NCBI GenBank assembly: GCA_003524565.1
Contig: DQGU01000128.1
Coordinates: forward strand, 1-5,630
Direction of reading: 5' to 3'
Length of the DNA stretch: 5,630 nt
Source: Rhodospirillaceae bacterium
GTDB lineage: Bacteria; Pseudomonadota; Alphaproteobacteria; Micavibrionales; UBA2020
Shown here: positions 1 to 5,630 of the stretch, in pieces
Numbering within the stretch: the first letter of the stretch is position 1
Layout of the letters: the number at the start of each line of letters is the position of its first letter
Made by a program: the position numbers and the translations under genes
Notes under the pieces: model-generated
Database searches by the model: none
What the model was told of the DNA's origin: nothing
Seen by the model: the letters and a program-made list of their open reading frames with translations, nothing else

Positions 1-1441
1 CCCCGACCAGGGGGATGCGTGCAAGACCCGACGAGACGCCCTGCCCCCCCGCCAACGCCAAGCGCTGCTCCGGGAGCAGCAACTCGCAATGGTGGAGGCC
101 ACCCAAGCTCCAGCCGCGCGGCAGGCCCTTCGAGATGAAGGGCTCCCACCGCGCACGGCTGGCCCCCAGATGCCGTGCAAGAAAGCCAGCCTGATCGTCC
201 GCATACAGCAGGAAGCACGGGCCCGACAGCGGGACCTCGCGCTCGATTAGTTCCTGGCCCAGCGCTGAATCCGGAACATCCCAGGCCAGCACCCGGATTT
301 GCCGCATTGGCAGGACCAACCGGCGCACGCCCGGCCCGTTCTCGTCGCCCCCCTCGACGAAGAGGGCCGTGAACTCCACGTCGGACGCGCCCGCTTTCAC
401 CACGAGCCGGCCTGCCTCGTCCTGCAGTCCAGCTGACCGGGTCGATGCGTGGGTCCCTGTTTCCTCCAAGGTCGCTTGCCACCGCCCGTCACCCGCAACC
501 AGATCGACCGTCCCCGCCCCGCCAAGGGCCGGAATCCGCCAATGGACATCCCAATCCGCGGTGGCCGTCGTCCCCGGCCGCAGCACCAACATGACAACGT
601 CCATCTCGGCGCCGTTATGCCGTGCGTCTTCCCGCGTCACCTCTGCACTTGCGCCCACGCCAATGCGCGGGGTGGTGCCGTCCCACGTCTCCAGCGCCGA
701 CGCGACCATGTGCCGCAGCGGCTCCTCGTAGGCCGGATCGGCGAAGGCTCCCCGCAGCCCCGTGCTCAAGTAATAAGCTTCCGTTGCCCGTGCCGCCATC
801 TGGCCGAAGAGGTGGCCCTTGAGGGGCTGGCGGGGTCGCACGCCGCATTCCGAGAACAAGCGGGGCAAGCCCAGCATATCCTTCGGCGACATCAGGCACT
901 GCGAACGCGGCATCCCGACGAAGCGATGGCACCCCAGCACACGGACTGCGAAGACACCAAACCGGCCGTCGCATGCGCGCGACCATTTCTCTAGGTCCTG
1001 CCAGGCGCCGATCATCTCGTCGCGCACCGTACTTTCATCCCTTGGGAAAGGCTTGGCGGACAGCTGTTCAACCCGAGCATAGAACCCGTGCGTCGCATCC
1101 GAAGCCGCGAGGACCCACAGCGCTAGATACGGAAGGTAGGCCGGCGCACGCACACCTGCGTAGGTCGCGTCGATGTCGCCGGGATCGACGTAGCTAGGCG
1201 AACGCCTCTCGGCTGTCCGCTGGCGCACCAGACGCCCGGCCGCATCCGCGACGGTGCGATAGTCTGACAGCCACGGCGGTCCCTCCTCGATCGCCGCGAC
1301 CAGTCCTTCTGCCCCCCCAAGGCGCAGGCCAATCGAGTCAAGCGCCATGCGAGTTGCATGAAGCCAGGTCTCCTCGCCCTCAGCCGACGGTGGAAAGAAA
1401 TGGGACAGCAGGAGGCTGTTCCATTCGACGAAGGGCGACAT
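1..1441 (-). CDS. Large uncharacterised protein, C-terminus cut by the window edge
   Basis: The minus strand is open for 480 codons from ATG 1441 to the left edge, with strong G/C preference at third codon positions. The frame has a TAA 16 codons upstream of the ATG and no ATG, GTG or TTG between, so 1441 is the first possible start; the ribosome site is weak (AAGCAAG). There is no signal peptide. The N-terminal half (about 1-250) looks helical, with W7, HFF at 14-16, a hydrophobic stretch PAYLPYLALWVLAAS at 100-114, FYARV at 120-124, AWQDLEKW at 146-153 and RFVGMPRSQCLMSPKDMLG at 173-191. The second half (about 280-480) looks rich in beta strands and holds KGLPRGWSL at 438-446. I do not recognise the family. 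The pattern faintly recalls uncharacterised proteins from variable, defence-like loci, but that is memory, not evidence. It is transcribed away from the broken membrane-protein gene at 1737-2113. The coding call is firm; the function is unknown. Confidence 0.85.
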   Translation of the reverse strand, partial: MSPFVEWNSLLLSHFFPPSAEGEETWLHATRMALDSIGLRLGGAEGLVAAIEEGPPWLSDYRTVADAAGRLVRQRTAERRSPSYVDPGDIDATYAGVRAPAYLPYLALWVLAASDATHGFYARVEQLSAKPFPRDESTVRDEMIGAWQDLEKWSRACDGRFGVFAVRVLGCHRFVGMPRSQCLMSPKDMLGLPRLFSECGVRPRQPLKGHLFGQMAARATEAYYLSTGLRGAFADPAYEEPLRHMVASALETWDGTTPRIGVGASAEVTREDARHNGAEMDVVMLVLRPGTTATADWDVHWRIPALGGAGTVDLVAGDGRWQATLEETGTHASTRSAGLQDEAGRLVVKAGASDVEFTALFVEGGDENGPGVRRLVLPMRQIRVLAWDVPDSALGQELIEREVPLSGPCFLLYADDQAGFLARHLGASRARWEPFISKGLPRGWSLGGLHHCELLLPEQRLALAGGQGVSSGLARIPLVG

Positions 1442-1736
1442 TTCTTGCTTGGGGTAACTGACGGAAAATTCAGTATGCCACGAGGTTTAAGCCTACGTCG
1501 ATACGCCAAGCGCCTAGAACACTGCCATTGAGAATAACCACGGGCTGGCGATGGAGCTGGCACGCGCCTGCGAACCTAAGGTTGTCGGCCGACAGGCGGA
1601 TTACCCCCGATAAGTGTAAGCACCTAGCGAACCCCTCTTGTCCTTTCGCTCAGGCGCAGGCACCCGGCTGCCACCGACGCGGTAGCAACTCCCCGATCTT
1701 TCAGTAGCGCGGTTACAGGCCGTCGAGCCGCCTGCG
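1442..1736. other. Divergent intergenic spacer
   Basis: This stretch lies between the start of the large minus-strand gene and the first plausible start of the plus-strand membrane-protein pseudogene, so promoters for both should sit here. I see no convincing -35/-10 pair. A short open frame in phase with the pseudogene runs from just after TAG 1683-1685 and may be its 5' remnant. The only clear structure is the palindrome at 1583-1594. The open frames crossing the spacer have poor codon character and look like chance or antisense shadows. Confidence 0.5.
1583..1594. repeat. Perfect 12-bp palindrome TGTCGGCCGACA
   Basis: TGTCGG is followed directly by its reverse complement CCGACA with no spacer. 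It lies about 140 bases upstream of the minus-strand gene start and about 140 bases upstream of the pseudogene start. A symmetric site midway between divergent genes fits an operator for a dimeric regulator. It could equally be part of a mobile-element end, because the flanking CGGATTACCCCCGATAAG is unlike the surrounding DNA. No second copy was noticed in the window. Only the symmetry is observed; the role is inferred. Confidence 0.4.
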
Positions 1737-2113
1737 GTGCCTCCTGAAATACAAGCCGCCTTTGACAAGTATCAGGTGCAGCACTAAGCCCTTCTGGGGC
1801 AGCAGACCGAGGTGGCGATAGAAAACTTCCGGTGGCTGCAGCGCGCGTCCGAGATCCTGATGCGGACCGTCCTCGCCGTCGCCTTCTGTGGCTTTGCGTT
1901 TTCACGCTACCAGCTCTACCACGCTACGCAGCTTGGCAGGGACATGGGGCGACCGAGATTGAGATCGGCGCCGACAAGGTACGGATCACGTCGTCGATCG
2001 CTGGGCTGGCGGAGCTCCGCACGTCGATCGCCTTACTGTACCTCTTCCTCATCGAGGTCTTTCGCATCAAGCGGGTGAACATGCTTCAGCAGCCTCCGGC
2101 CGCGGCGCAATAG
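1737..2113 (+). pseudogene. Small membrane protein broken by a stop codon and a frameshift
   Basis: Three segments read as one protein of about 126 residues. GTG 1737 opens a polar stretch (PPEIQAAFDKYQVQH), which ends at an in-frame TAA at 1785-1787. The same frame continues with ALLGQQTEVAIENFRWLQRA and a first membrane helix (TVLAVAFCGFAF, then SRYQLY). At the GGGG run 1946-1949 the frame shifts. Adding one G joins QLGRDMG to ATEIEIGADKVRITSSIAG and a second helix (IALLYLFLIEVF), ending with IKRVN and a TAG at 2111-2113. The result would be a helix, a soluble loop and a second helix. It resembles small uncharacterised bacterial membrane proteins, but I cannot name the family. A second reading is that translation starts at GTG 1812 and only the frameshift is a defect. 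Both defects could also be sequencing errors, the homopolymer one especially. Confidence 0.55.
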
Positions 2114-2304
2114 GAGGGCTCGGGCACGGCTCCATAGATGAAACAGACCAAGCAGTCGTTTCATCAGCCGCCATTAAATCTGGTGGACTCGATGTCACCG
2201 ACCGCGAGAGTCTCGCGCGCATCCGCCGCACTACGGCGCCGACGCTCGGCGCTTGAGAGCTGATAGCTGCGCTTACGAAATCGGTAAAAATCCGACGTAA
2301 ACAC
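2114..2304. other. Intergenic stretch between converging gene ends
   Basis: This lies between the stop of the plus-strand pseudogene and the stop of the minus-strand gene fragment. It holds the hairpin at 2236-2252. One frame ending in a TGA at 2254-2256 reads protein-like (SIDETDQAVVSSAAIKSGG) but has no start codon nearby and mixed third positions, so I do not call it a gene. Nothing else is recognisable. Confidence 0.5.
2236..2252. repeat. Perfect 7-bp stem hairpin between converging genes
   Basis: GCGCCGA and TCGGCGC pair perfectly around the three-base loop CGC, all G/C except one A-T pair. Its place between two gene ends that face each other would suit a bidirectional transcription stop. 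No T tract follows on either strand (only TT on the plus side), so it is not a standard intrinsic terminator. The structure is observed; the function is uncertain. Confidence 0.35.
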
Positions 2305-2460
2305 TCAGTGCAGGGTGCCGGAAGGCCCGCCCTCGCCTTCCTTCACCGGCAGCAGATCCGTGAACCGCCCCTGCACCTCGGTGTAATGCCGGAACTCCGG
2401 CGCCCCGATCGTGCGCTTCTTCTTGCTGATGCCCTTCGGCCTGACCGGCACCTGGGCGAC
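2305..2460 (-). pseudogene. C-terminal 51 codons of an unidentified gene, 5' part missing
   Basis: On the minus strand a frame ending in TGA at 2305-2307 encodes 51 residues from VAQVPVRPKG through ISKKKRTIGAPEFRHYTEVQ to a Gly-rich tail ending in GTLH. Almost every codon ends in G or C, which marks it as real coding sequence of the left-hand genome rather than a shadow. The frame stops making sense at about 2461, where RNase J sequence begins on the other strand, so the upstream part of the gene is missing. The visible part is a basic patch (RPKGISKKKR), an aromatic/polar segment and a flexible end. I could not assign a family from this tail. The track-like extension across the join to an ATG near 2547 is antisense to RNase J and not real. 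Confidence 0.6.
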
Positions 2461-3916
2461 CCACACCCATGCGCACGAAGACCATATCGGCGCGATTGAA
2501 CATCTCTGGCCGCGTATCAAAAAACCGCTATACGCAACGCCGTTCACCGCCGCGCGTATCCGTCAGGATTTGCTGGAGCAAAGCTGGGGCACGCAGGCGA
2601 AGTTGCACGAAGTTGACCCCAAAAAGCCTCTGGTACTGGGGCCTTTTACCATCCGTTTCATCGACGTTGCCCATTCGATACCGGAGGCGCAGGCGCTGGC
2701 TATTACGGCGGCGGGCGTGGGCACGGTTTTGCACACGGGTGACTGGAAAATCGACGCTACCCCCGTTGTGGGCAAGCTGACGGATGAAGCCGCGCTGCGC
2801 GCGCTGGGCGACGAAGGCGTTTTAGCGTTGGTGGGGGATTCCACGAACGCCATGGTGCCGGGTCATTCCGGTTCAGAACAAACAGTGCGCGACAATCTGG
2901 CTGAACTGTTCGGCGAATTTTCCGGCGCGATTGTTATCAGCTGTTTTTCAACCAACGTTGCGCGTGTACACAGCATTTATCACGCGGCGCAGAAATGCGG
3001 GCGGCAGGTTTGCCTTGTCGGGCGTTCTCTCTGGGCGGTCGAAGAAGCGGCGCGCGACAGCGGGTATATGAACGGCCTGCCGATGTTTCTGGATGGTGAT
3101 ATCGCGCGGCGTTTGCCGGCGGAAAAACTGGTTTATGTCTGCACAGGCTCGCAAGGGGAGCCGCGCGCGGCGCTGGCGCGCATATCCAACGACGACCATC
3201 CGGATGTCAGTCTGGCGCCGGGGGATGTAGTTATTTTCTCCTCCCGCACCATTCCGGGGAACGAGCGGGCGATTGAGCGTATCAAAAACCGCCTTTATGC
3301 CCTCGGCGTTGATATCGTAACGGAGCGCGAGGCGCCTGTGCATGTCTCCGGCCACCCGTACCGCGACGAGCTGAAACAGATGTACGCATGGGTGCGCCCG
3401 CGCTTCGCCGTCCCCGTACATGGCGAGCGTATGCAGATGGAAAAGCACGGCCTTCTGGCGCGCGAATGCGGCGTGGATGACGCTATCGTGCCTGAAAACG
3501 GCAAGGTGATTGAAATCTCCGCGGCGTCTTTGAAGGTCATTGGCGATGTGAAATCCGGCGTGCTGGCTATCGAAGGTAAGCGTATCGTCGAGACAAACCA
3601 TGAAGCCATTCTGGCGCGCAAGCGCATCATGTGGAACGGCAGCCTTGTTGTGACCGCAGTCGTAAGTGCGGGCGGGGATTTGCTCGCGCCGGTGCAAATC
3701 ACCGCGCTGGGTCTTCTGGATGAAAATAGCGATTTGGATACAGGATATATCGACGATGTGATTGCCGAAGTGGGCGAGAAAGTGCGCAATCTTTCCAAAG
3801 AAGACCGCCGCGATGATAATATTTTGTCCGAAGCCATTCGCGTGACAGCGCGCCGTTTCTTTGCCGAACGTTTTGACCGTAAGCCGCAAACGCGCGTGCA
3901 TCTGGTGCGGGTGTAA
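2411..3916 (+). CDS. rnj: Ribonuclease J, N-terminally truncated
   Basis: RNase J is a metallo-beta-lactamase/beta-CASP nuclease with 5' exonuclease and endonuclease activity in mRNA decay and RNA maturation. The open frame starts at ATG 2411, but codons 1-18 are foreign left-hand DNA. Homology begins at T19 (2465), directly at the metal motif HAHEDH (H20, H22, D24, H25). Further metal ligands are H88 in VAHSIPEA and D111 in HTGDWKID. Family signatures follow: GDSTNAMVPGHSGSE, CTGSQGEPRAALARI, VHVSGHPYRDELKQM and the late PVHGE, then the C-terminal domain ending in VHLVRV. About 482 native residues remain of a usual 550-560, so about 75 N-terminal residues and the native start and promoter are absent. 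The missing strands belong to the lactamase fold, so this product is probably inactive. In the source genome the gene is probably whole. A DUF1467 gene follows after four bases, as in Alphaproteobacteria. Confidence 0.93.
   Translation: MRFFLLMPFGLTGTWATHTHAHEDHIGAIEHLWPRIKKPLYATPFTAARIRQDLLEQSWGTQAKLHEVDPKKPLVLGPFTIRFIDVAHSIPEAQALAITAAGVGTVLHTGDWKIDATPVVGKLTDEAALRALGDEGVLALVGDSTNAMVPGHSGSEQTVRDNLAELFGEFSGAIVISCFSTNVARVHSIYHAAQKCGRQVCLVGRSLWAVEEAARDSGYMNGLPMFLDGDIARRLPAEKLVYVCTGSQGEPRAALARISNDDHPDVSLAPGDVVIFSSRTIPGNERAIERIKNRLYALGVDIVTEREAPVHVSGHPYRDELKQMYAWVRPRFAVPVHGERMQMEKHGLLARECGVDDAIVPENGKVIEISAASLKVIGDVKSGVLAIEGKRIVETNHEAILARKRIMWNGSLVVTAVVSAGGDLLAPVQITALGLLDENSDLDTGYIDDVIAEVGEKVRNLSKEDRRDDNILSEAIRVTARRFFAERFDRKPQTRVHLVRV
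2461..2466. other. Junction between two unrelated sequences
   Basis: High-GC minus-strand coding holds up to about 2460, and RNase J homology on the plus strand starts with T19 of the open frame at 2465. The residue before that Thr is normally a small hydrophobic one in RNase J (as in L-T-H-A-H), but here it is His (codon 2462-2464). This places the switch within a few bases. Both flanking genes lose their 5' ends exactly here, and base and codon use change as well. A chimeric assembly is the simplest reading; a real deletion or translocation is the alternative. Confidence 0.7.
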
Positions 3917-3920
3917 TGTC

Positions 3921-4178
3921 ATGTCCCTGCTGTATGCCTTTTTTATCTATCTGCTGATTTGGTGGGTGCTGCTGTTCACCATACTGCCGCTGGGGGTAGA
4001 GCGTCACGGCGAAGACGGCAAGGGGTTTGACAGCGGCGCGCCCAAATTTGCGAATATCCGCAAAAAACTTATCTGGAACACTGTCCTGTCTGCCGCGGTT
4101 CTGGCGATTATCTGGGTTTTGGTTGAAATCGATGTCATTCGCTGGCGTGAATGGTTCGATGCGGGAGGAACGCCATGA
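3921..4178 (+). CDS. DUF1467 family small inner-membrane protein
   Basis: The product has 85 residues and two predicted membrane helices, about 4-25 (LYAFFIYLLIWWVLLFTILP) and 52-70 (WNTVLSAAVLAIIWVLVEI). They are joined by a polar loop containing LPLGVERHGEDGKG and a Pro/Lys segment (GAPKFANIRKKL). This layout (first helix, LP-x-G-V-x-R-x-G, charged loop with GAP, second helix) is that of DUF1467, which is common in Alphaproteobacteria and has no established function. ATG 3921 is chosen because it lies four bases after the RNase J stop and directly opens the first helix; upstream in-frame ATGs lie inside rnj. The ribosome site is weak, suggesting coupling to rnj translation. The stop overlaps the next gene's start as ATGA. 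In many Alphaproteobacteria a methylmalonyl-CoA epimerase gene sits between rnj and this gene; here it is absent. Confidence 0.85.
   Translation: MSLLYAFFIYLLIWWVLLFTILPLGVERHGEDGKGFDSGAPKFANIRKKLIWNTVLSAAVLAIIWVLVEIDVIRWREWFDAGGTP
4164..4168 (+). promoter_or_regulatory. Shine-Dalgarno GGAGG that fixes the start at 4175
   Basis: GGAGG lies six bases before ATG 4175, an ideal spacing, inside the end of the DUF1467 gene. It decides for ATG 4175 over the upstream in-frame ATG 4151, which would put a charged stretch ahead of the signal peptide. Confidence 0.8.
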
Positions 4179-4633
4179 GGTTTTTTGTTTTTGCCGTGGC
4201 TATGTTTTTCAGCGCGCCTGCCTTTGCGCAGACAGTGGTGCTGGACGATGCCACCTGCCGCGCGATAACGGCGCATGTGCCGGACAGCGGCGTTGAATAT
4301 CAGCCGGGCGTCGATGTGCACGGCAAGCCGGTTGTCGAGGCTGACCTGAGCCCTTCGCCCATTAAAATGCCTGAAACCATCCGCTTTACAATCACGGTTG
4401 ATACCATGAAATACGCCGGCATTGCCGTGCCAGCGGGTGTCGAGGGTAAAGCCGCGATAGGTGAAGTGGAAATCGGCAAGGACGGGCGCATGCTGTTCAA
4501 CGGCGCGCCGATGGAAGGCGAGGCAGAAGCTGCCTTGCGCGCCCTTTGCAAAGACAAAACACCTGAAAAACAAGGGTATAACCGGCAAAACGGCGGGCTT
4601 CTAAAATACCCCGCCGATGCTTATAATCGCTAG
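4175..4633 (+). CDS. Exported protein of unknown function, 152 residues
   Basis: The protein starts with a clear Sec signal peptide: MRFF, a hydrophobic core (VFAVAMFFSAP) and an AFA-Q cleavage site after residue 18. The mature part of about 134 residues should be periplasmic. It has two cysteines (C28 and C125) that could form a disulfide, a Pro/Val-rich middle (DVHGKPVVEADLSPSPIKMP, 47-66) and alternating segments that look like beta strands (IRFTITVDTM, AAIGEVEIGKDGRMLFNG). There is no lipobox, catalytic signature or membrane helix after the signal. The gene overlaps the DUF1467 stop by ATGA and has a strong GGAGG, so the two are translationally coupled and probably stoichiometric. proS follows after 32 bases. 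I do not recognise the family. Its place between DUF1467 and proS suggests a lineage-specific insertion into the cluster. Confidence 0.85.
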   Translation: MRFFVFAVAMFFSAPAFAQTVVLDDATCRAITAHVPDSGVEYQPGVDVHGKPVVEADLSPSPIKMPETIRFTITVDTMKYAGIAVPAGVEGKAAIGEVEIGKDGRMLFNGAPMEGEAEAALRALCKDKTPEKQGYNRQNGGLLKYPADAYNR

Positions 4634-4665
4634 GTTTCATTATTTACCGCAAACGGACGTACATC

Positions 4666-5630
4666 ATGGCTGAAGCAGCGCAAAAACAGAAAAATTCAAA
4701 AACCGCCATCACCCCCACGCGGGAAGAAAACTTCCCCGAATGGTATCAGCAGGTCATCAAGGCCGCTGACATGGCTGAAAACGCGCCGGTGCGCGGCTGC
4801 ATGATTATCAAACCGTATGGCTTCGCCATGTGGGAAAACGTGCAAAAGCATCTGGATGGGCTGATTAAAAACGAAGATGTGCAGAACGCGTATTTCCCGC
4901 TGCTTATCCCCATGAGCTATATCGCGCGCGAGGCGGAACATATCGACGGTTTCGCCAAGGAATGCGCGGTTGTGACGCACCACCGCCTGTCGGTTGACGA
5001 AAAAACCGGCCAGCTGGGGCCCGACAAGGATTCCGTTTTGAGCGAGCCGATGATTATCCGCCCGACGTCGGAAACCATCATTGGCGAGTCCATGAAAAAC
5101 TGGGTGCAGTCGTACCGCGATTTGCCGCTGAAGCTGAACCAGTGGTGCAACATCATGCGCTGGGAAATGCGCCCGCGTATTTTCCTGCGTACGGCCGAAT
5201 TCCTTTGGCAGGAAGGGCATAACGCCTTTGCCACGGCGGAAGAGGCCGATGCCGATGCCCGCCGTATGCTGGATGTTTATAACAACATGTTTGAAAACTA
5301 TCTGGCGATTGCGACCATTCCGGGCGCAAAAACGCCGGAAGAGCGTTTCCCCGGCGCGATTGAAACCTACACGCTTGAAACGTTCATGCAGGACGGCAAA
5401 GCGCTGCAGGGCTGCACGTCGCATAACCTTGGGCAGACGTTTGCGCGCTCCTGCGATATCAAATATCTGGATAAAGACGGCACGCAAAAGCTGGCCTGGA
5501 CGACATCGTGGGGTTTTACCACCCGCACGATTGGTGCCTCCATCATGGTGCATGCTGATGATGACGGTATGGTCATGGCGCCGATGGTGGCGCCGCATCA
5601 GGTCGTTATTCTGCCCTTTATCAACGACGA
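4666..5630 (+). CDS. proS: Prolyl-tRNA synthetase, archaeal/eukaryotic type, 3' end beyond the window
   Basis: This cytoplasmic class II synthetase charges tRNA-Pro with proline; 321 codons of an expected 480-500 are present. The start is ATG 4666, followed by a lysine-rich leader and the typical opening ITPTREENFPEWYQQVI (15-31), then PVRGCMIIKPYG (41-52). Class II motif 1 lies around AYFPLLIP (75-82). The RPTSET element is at 132-137. Motif 2 is RWE at 165-167 followed by FLRTAEFLWQEGH (173-185). The prolyl pocket region CTSHNLGQTFA is at 250-260 and TTSWGFTTRTIG at 279-290. The C-terminal anticodon-binding region begins with APHQVVILPF. These motifs, with no bacterial-type editing insertion between motifs 2 and 3, match the archaeal/eukaryotic-like (type 3) ProRS rather than the type 2 form usual at this alphaproteobacterial locus. 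The 32-base gap to the previous gene has no terminator, so co-transcription is likely. Confidence 0.95.
   Translation, partial: MAEAAQKQKNSKTAITPTREENFPEWYQQVIKAADMAENAPVRGCMIIKPYGFAMWENVQKHLDGLIKNEDVQNAYFPLLIPMSYIAREAEHIDGFAKECAVVTHHRLSVDEKTGQLGPDKDSVLSEPMIIRPTSETIIGESMKNWVQSYRDLPLKLNQWCNIMRWEMRPRIFLRTAEFLWQEGHNAFATAEEADADARRMLDVYNNMFENYLAIATIPGAKTPEERFPGAIETYTLETFMQDGKALQGCTSHNLGQTFARSCDIKYLDKDGTQKLAWTTSWGFTTRTIGASIMVHADDDGMVMAPMVAPHQVVILPFIND

Noticed and set aside
64..80. An 8-bp stem inverted repeat (GCTGCTCC, one base, GGAGCAGC)
   Set aside because: It lies inside the large minus-strand coding frame where the codons read LLLPEQ, so it is most likely a coding coincidence rather than a terminator.
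369..994. Plus-strand open frames, including one of 181 codons, in the first kilobase
   Set aside because: They are Arg/Pro/Ser-rich shadows of the continuous minus-strand gene from 1441, whose frame has far better codon and protein character.
1123..1563. A 146-codon minus-strand frame overlapping the start of the large gene
   Set aside because: It overlaps the large gene's frame by more than 300 bases and reads as low-complexity Arg-rich sequence, whereas the 1441 frame continues for 480 codons.
2138..2263. A 41-codon ORF starting MKQTKQSFHQ downstream of an AGGAGG-like site
   Set aside because: The spacing from AGGAGG (about 2112-2117) is too long, the protein is Ser/Arg-rich, and a competing frame looks no worse. 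Coding is not supported.
2281..2297. A short TCGG/CCGA inverted repeat around TAAAAAT just past the minus-strand stop
   Set aside because: The stem is only four base pairs and no T tract follows, so it is too weak to call a terminator.
2948..3922. A 324-codon open frame antisense to RNase J
   Set aside because: The plus strand carries clear RNase J motifs throughout. The antisense protein shows no domain character and is a codon-bias shadow.
4696..5598. A 300-codon open frame antisense to proS
   Set aside because: It is a shadow of the conserved ProRS coding sequence and is rich in Arg and His as expected for antisense frames.

Overview
The window appears to be two unrelated pieces of DNA joined near position 2461-2466. 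Left piece (1-~2460): high-GC DNA in which the believable reading frames end most codons in G or C, as in many high-GC Proteobacteria or Actinobacteria. Right piece (~2465-5630): less GC-biased DNA carrying a gene order I know from Alphaproteobacteria (rnj, then a DUF1467 membrane protein, then proS). The right piece is therefore most likely alphaproteobacterial. The host of the left piece cannot be fixed from this sequence.

Left piece. The main gene is on the minus strand. It starts at 1441 and stays open for 480 codons until it runs off the left edge. It encodes a large soluble protein that I cannot name. A roughly 295-base spacer with a perfect 12-bp palindrome follows. Divergent from the large gene, 1737-2113 on the plus strand holds a small membrane protein broken by one in-frame stop and one single-base frameshift in a G run. 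A short gene-free stretch with a hairpin follows. Facing it on the minus strand is the last 51 codons of another unidentified gene (2305-2460), whose upstream part is missing.

Right piece. RNase J enters abruptly at its metal-binding HxHxDH motif, so about the first 75 residues and the native start are missing. Behind it, tightly packed and partly overlapping, come a two-helix DUF1467 protein (3921-4178), an exported 152-residue protein of unknown function (4175-4633), and the first 321 codons of a prolyl-tRNA synthetase (from 4666, off the right edge). No terminator is visible between them, so they are probably co-transcribed. RNase J (RNA decay and maturation) and ProRS (tRNA charging) are housekeeping functions. 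The ProRS looks archaeal/eukaryotic-type rather than the type usual at this locus.

The strongest points are the join, where two genes on opposite strands both lose their 5' ends at one point; the large edge-truncated ORF; the nearly intact small membrane-protein pseudogene; and the unusual ProRS with an unknown exported protein in the same cluster. I see no CRISPR array, tRNA, rRNA or complete insertion sequence.
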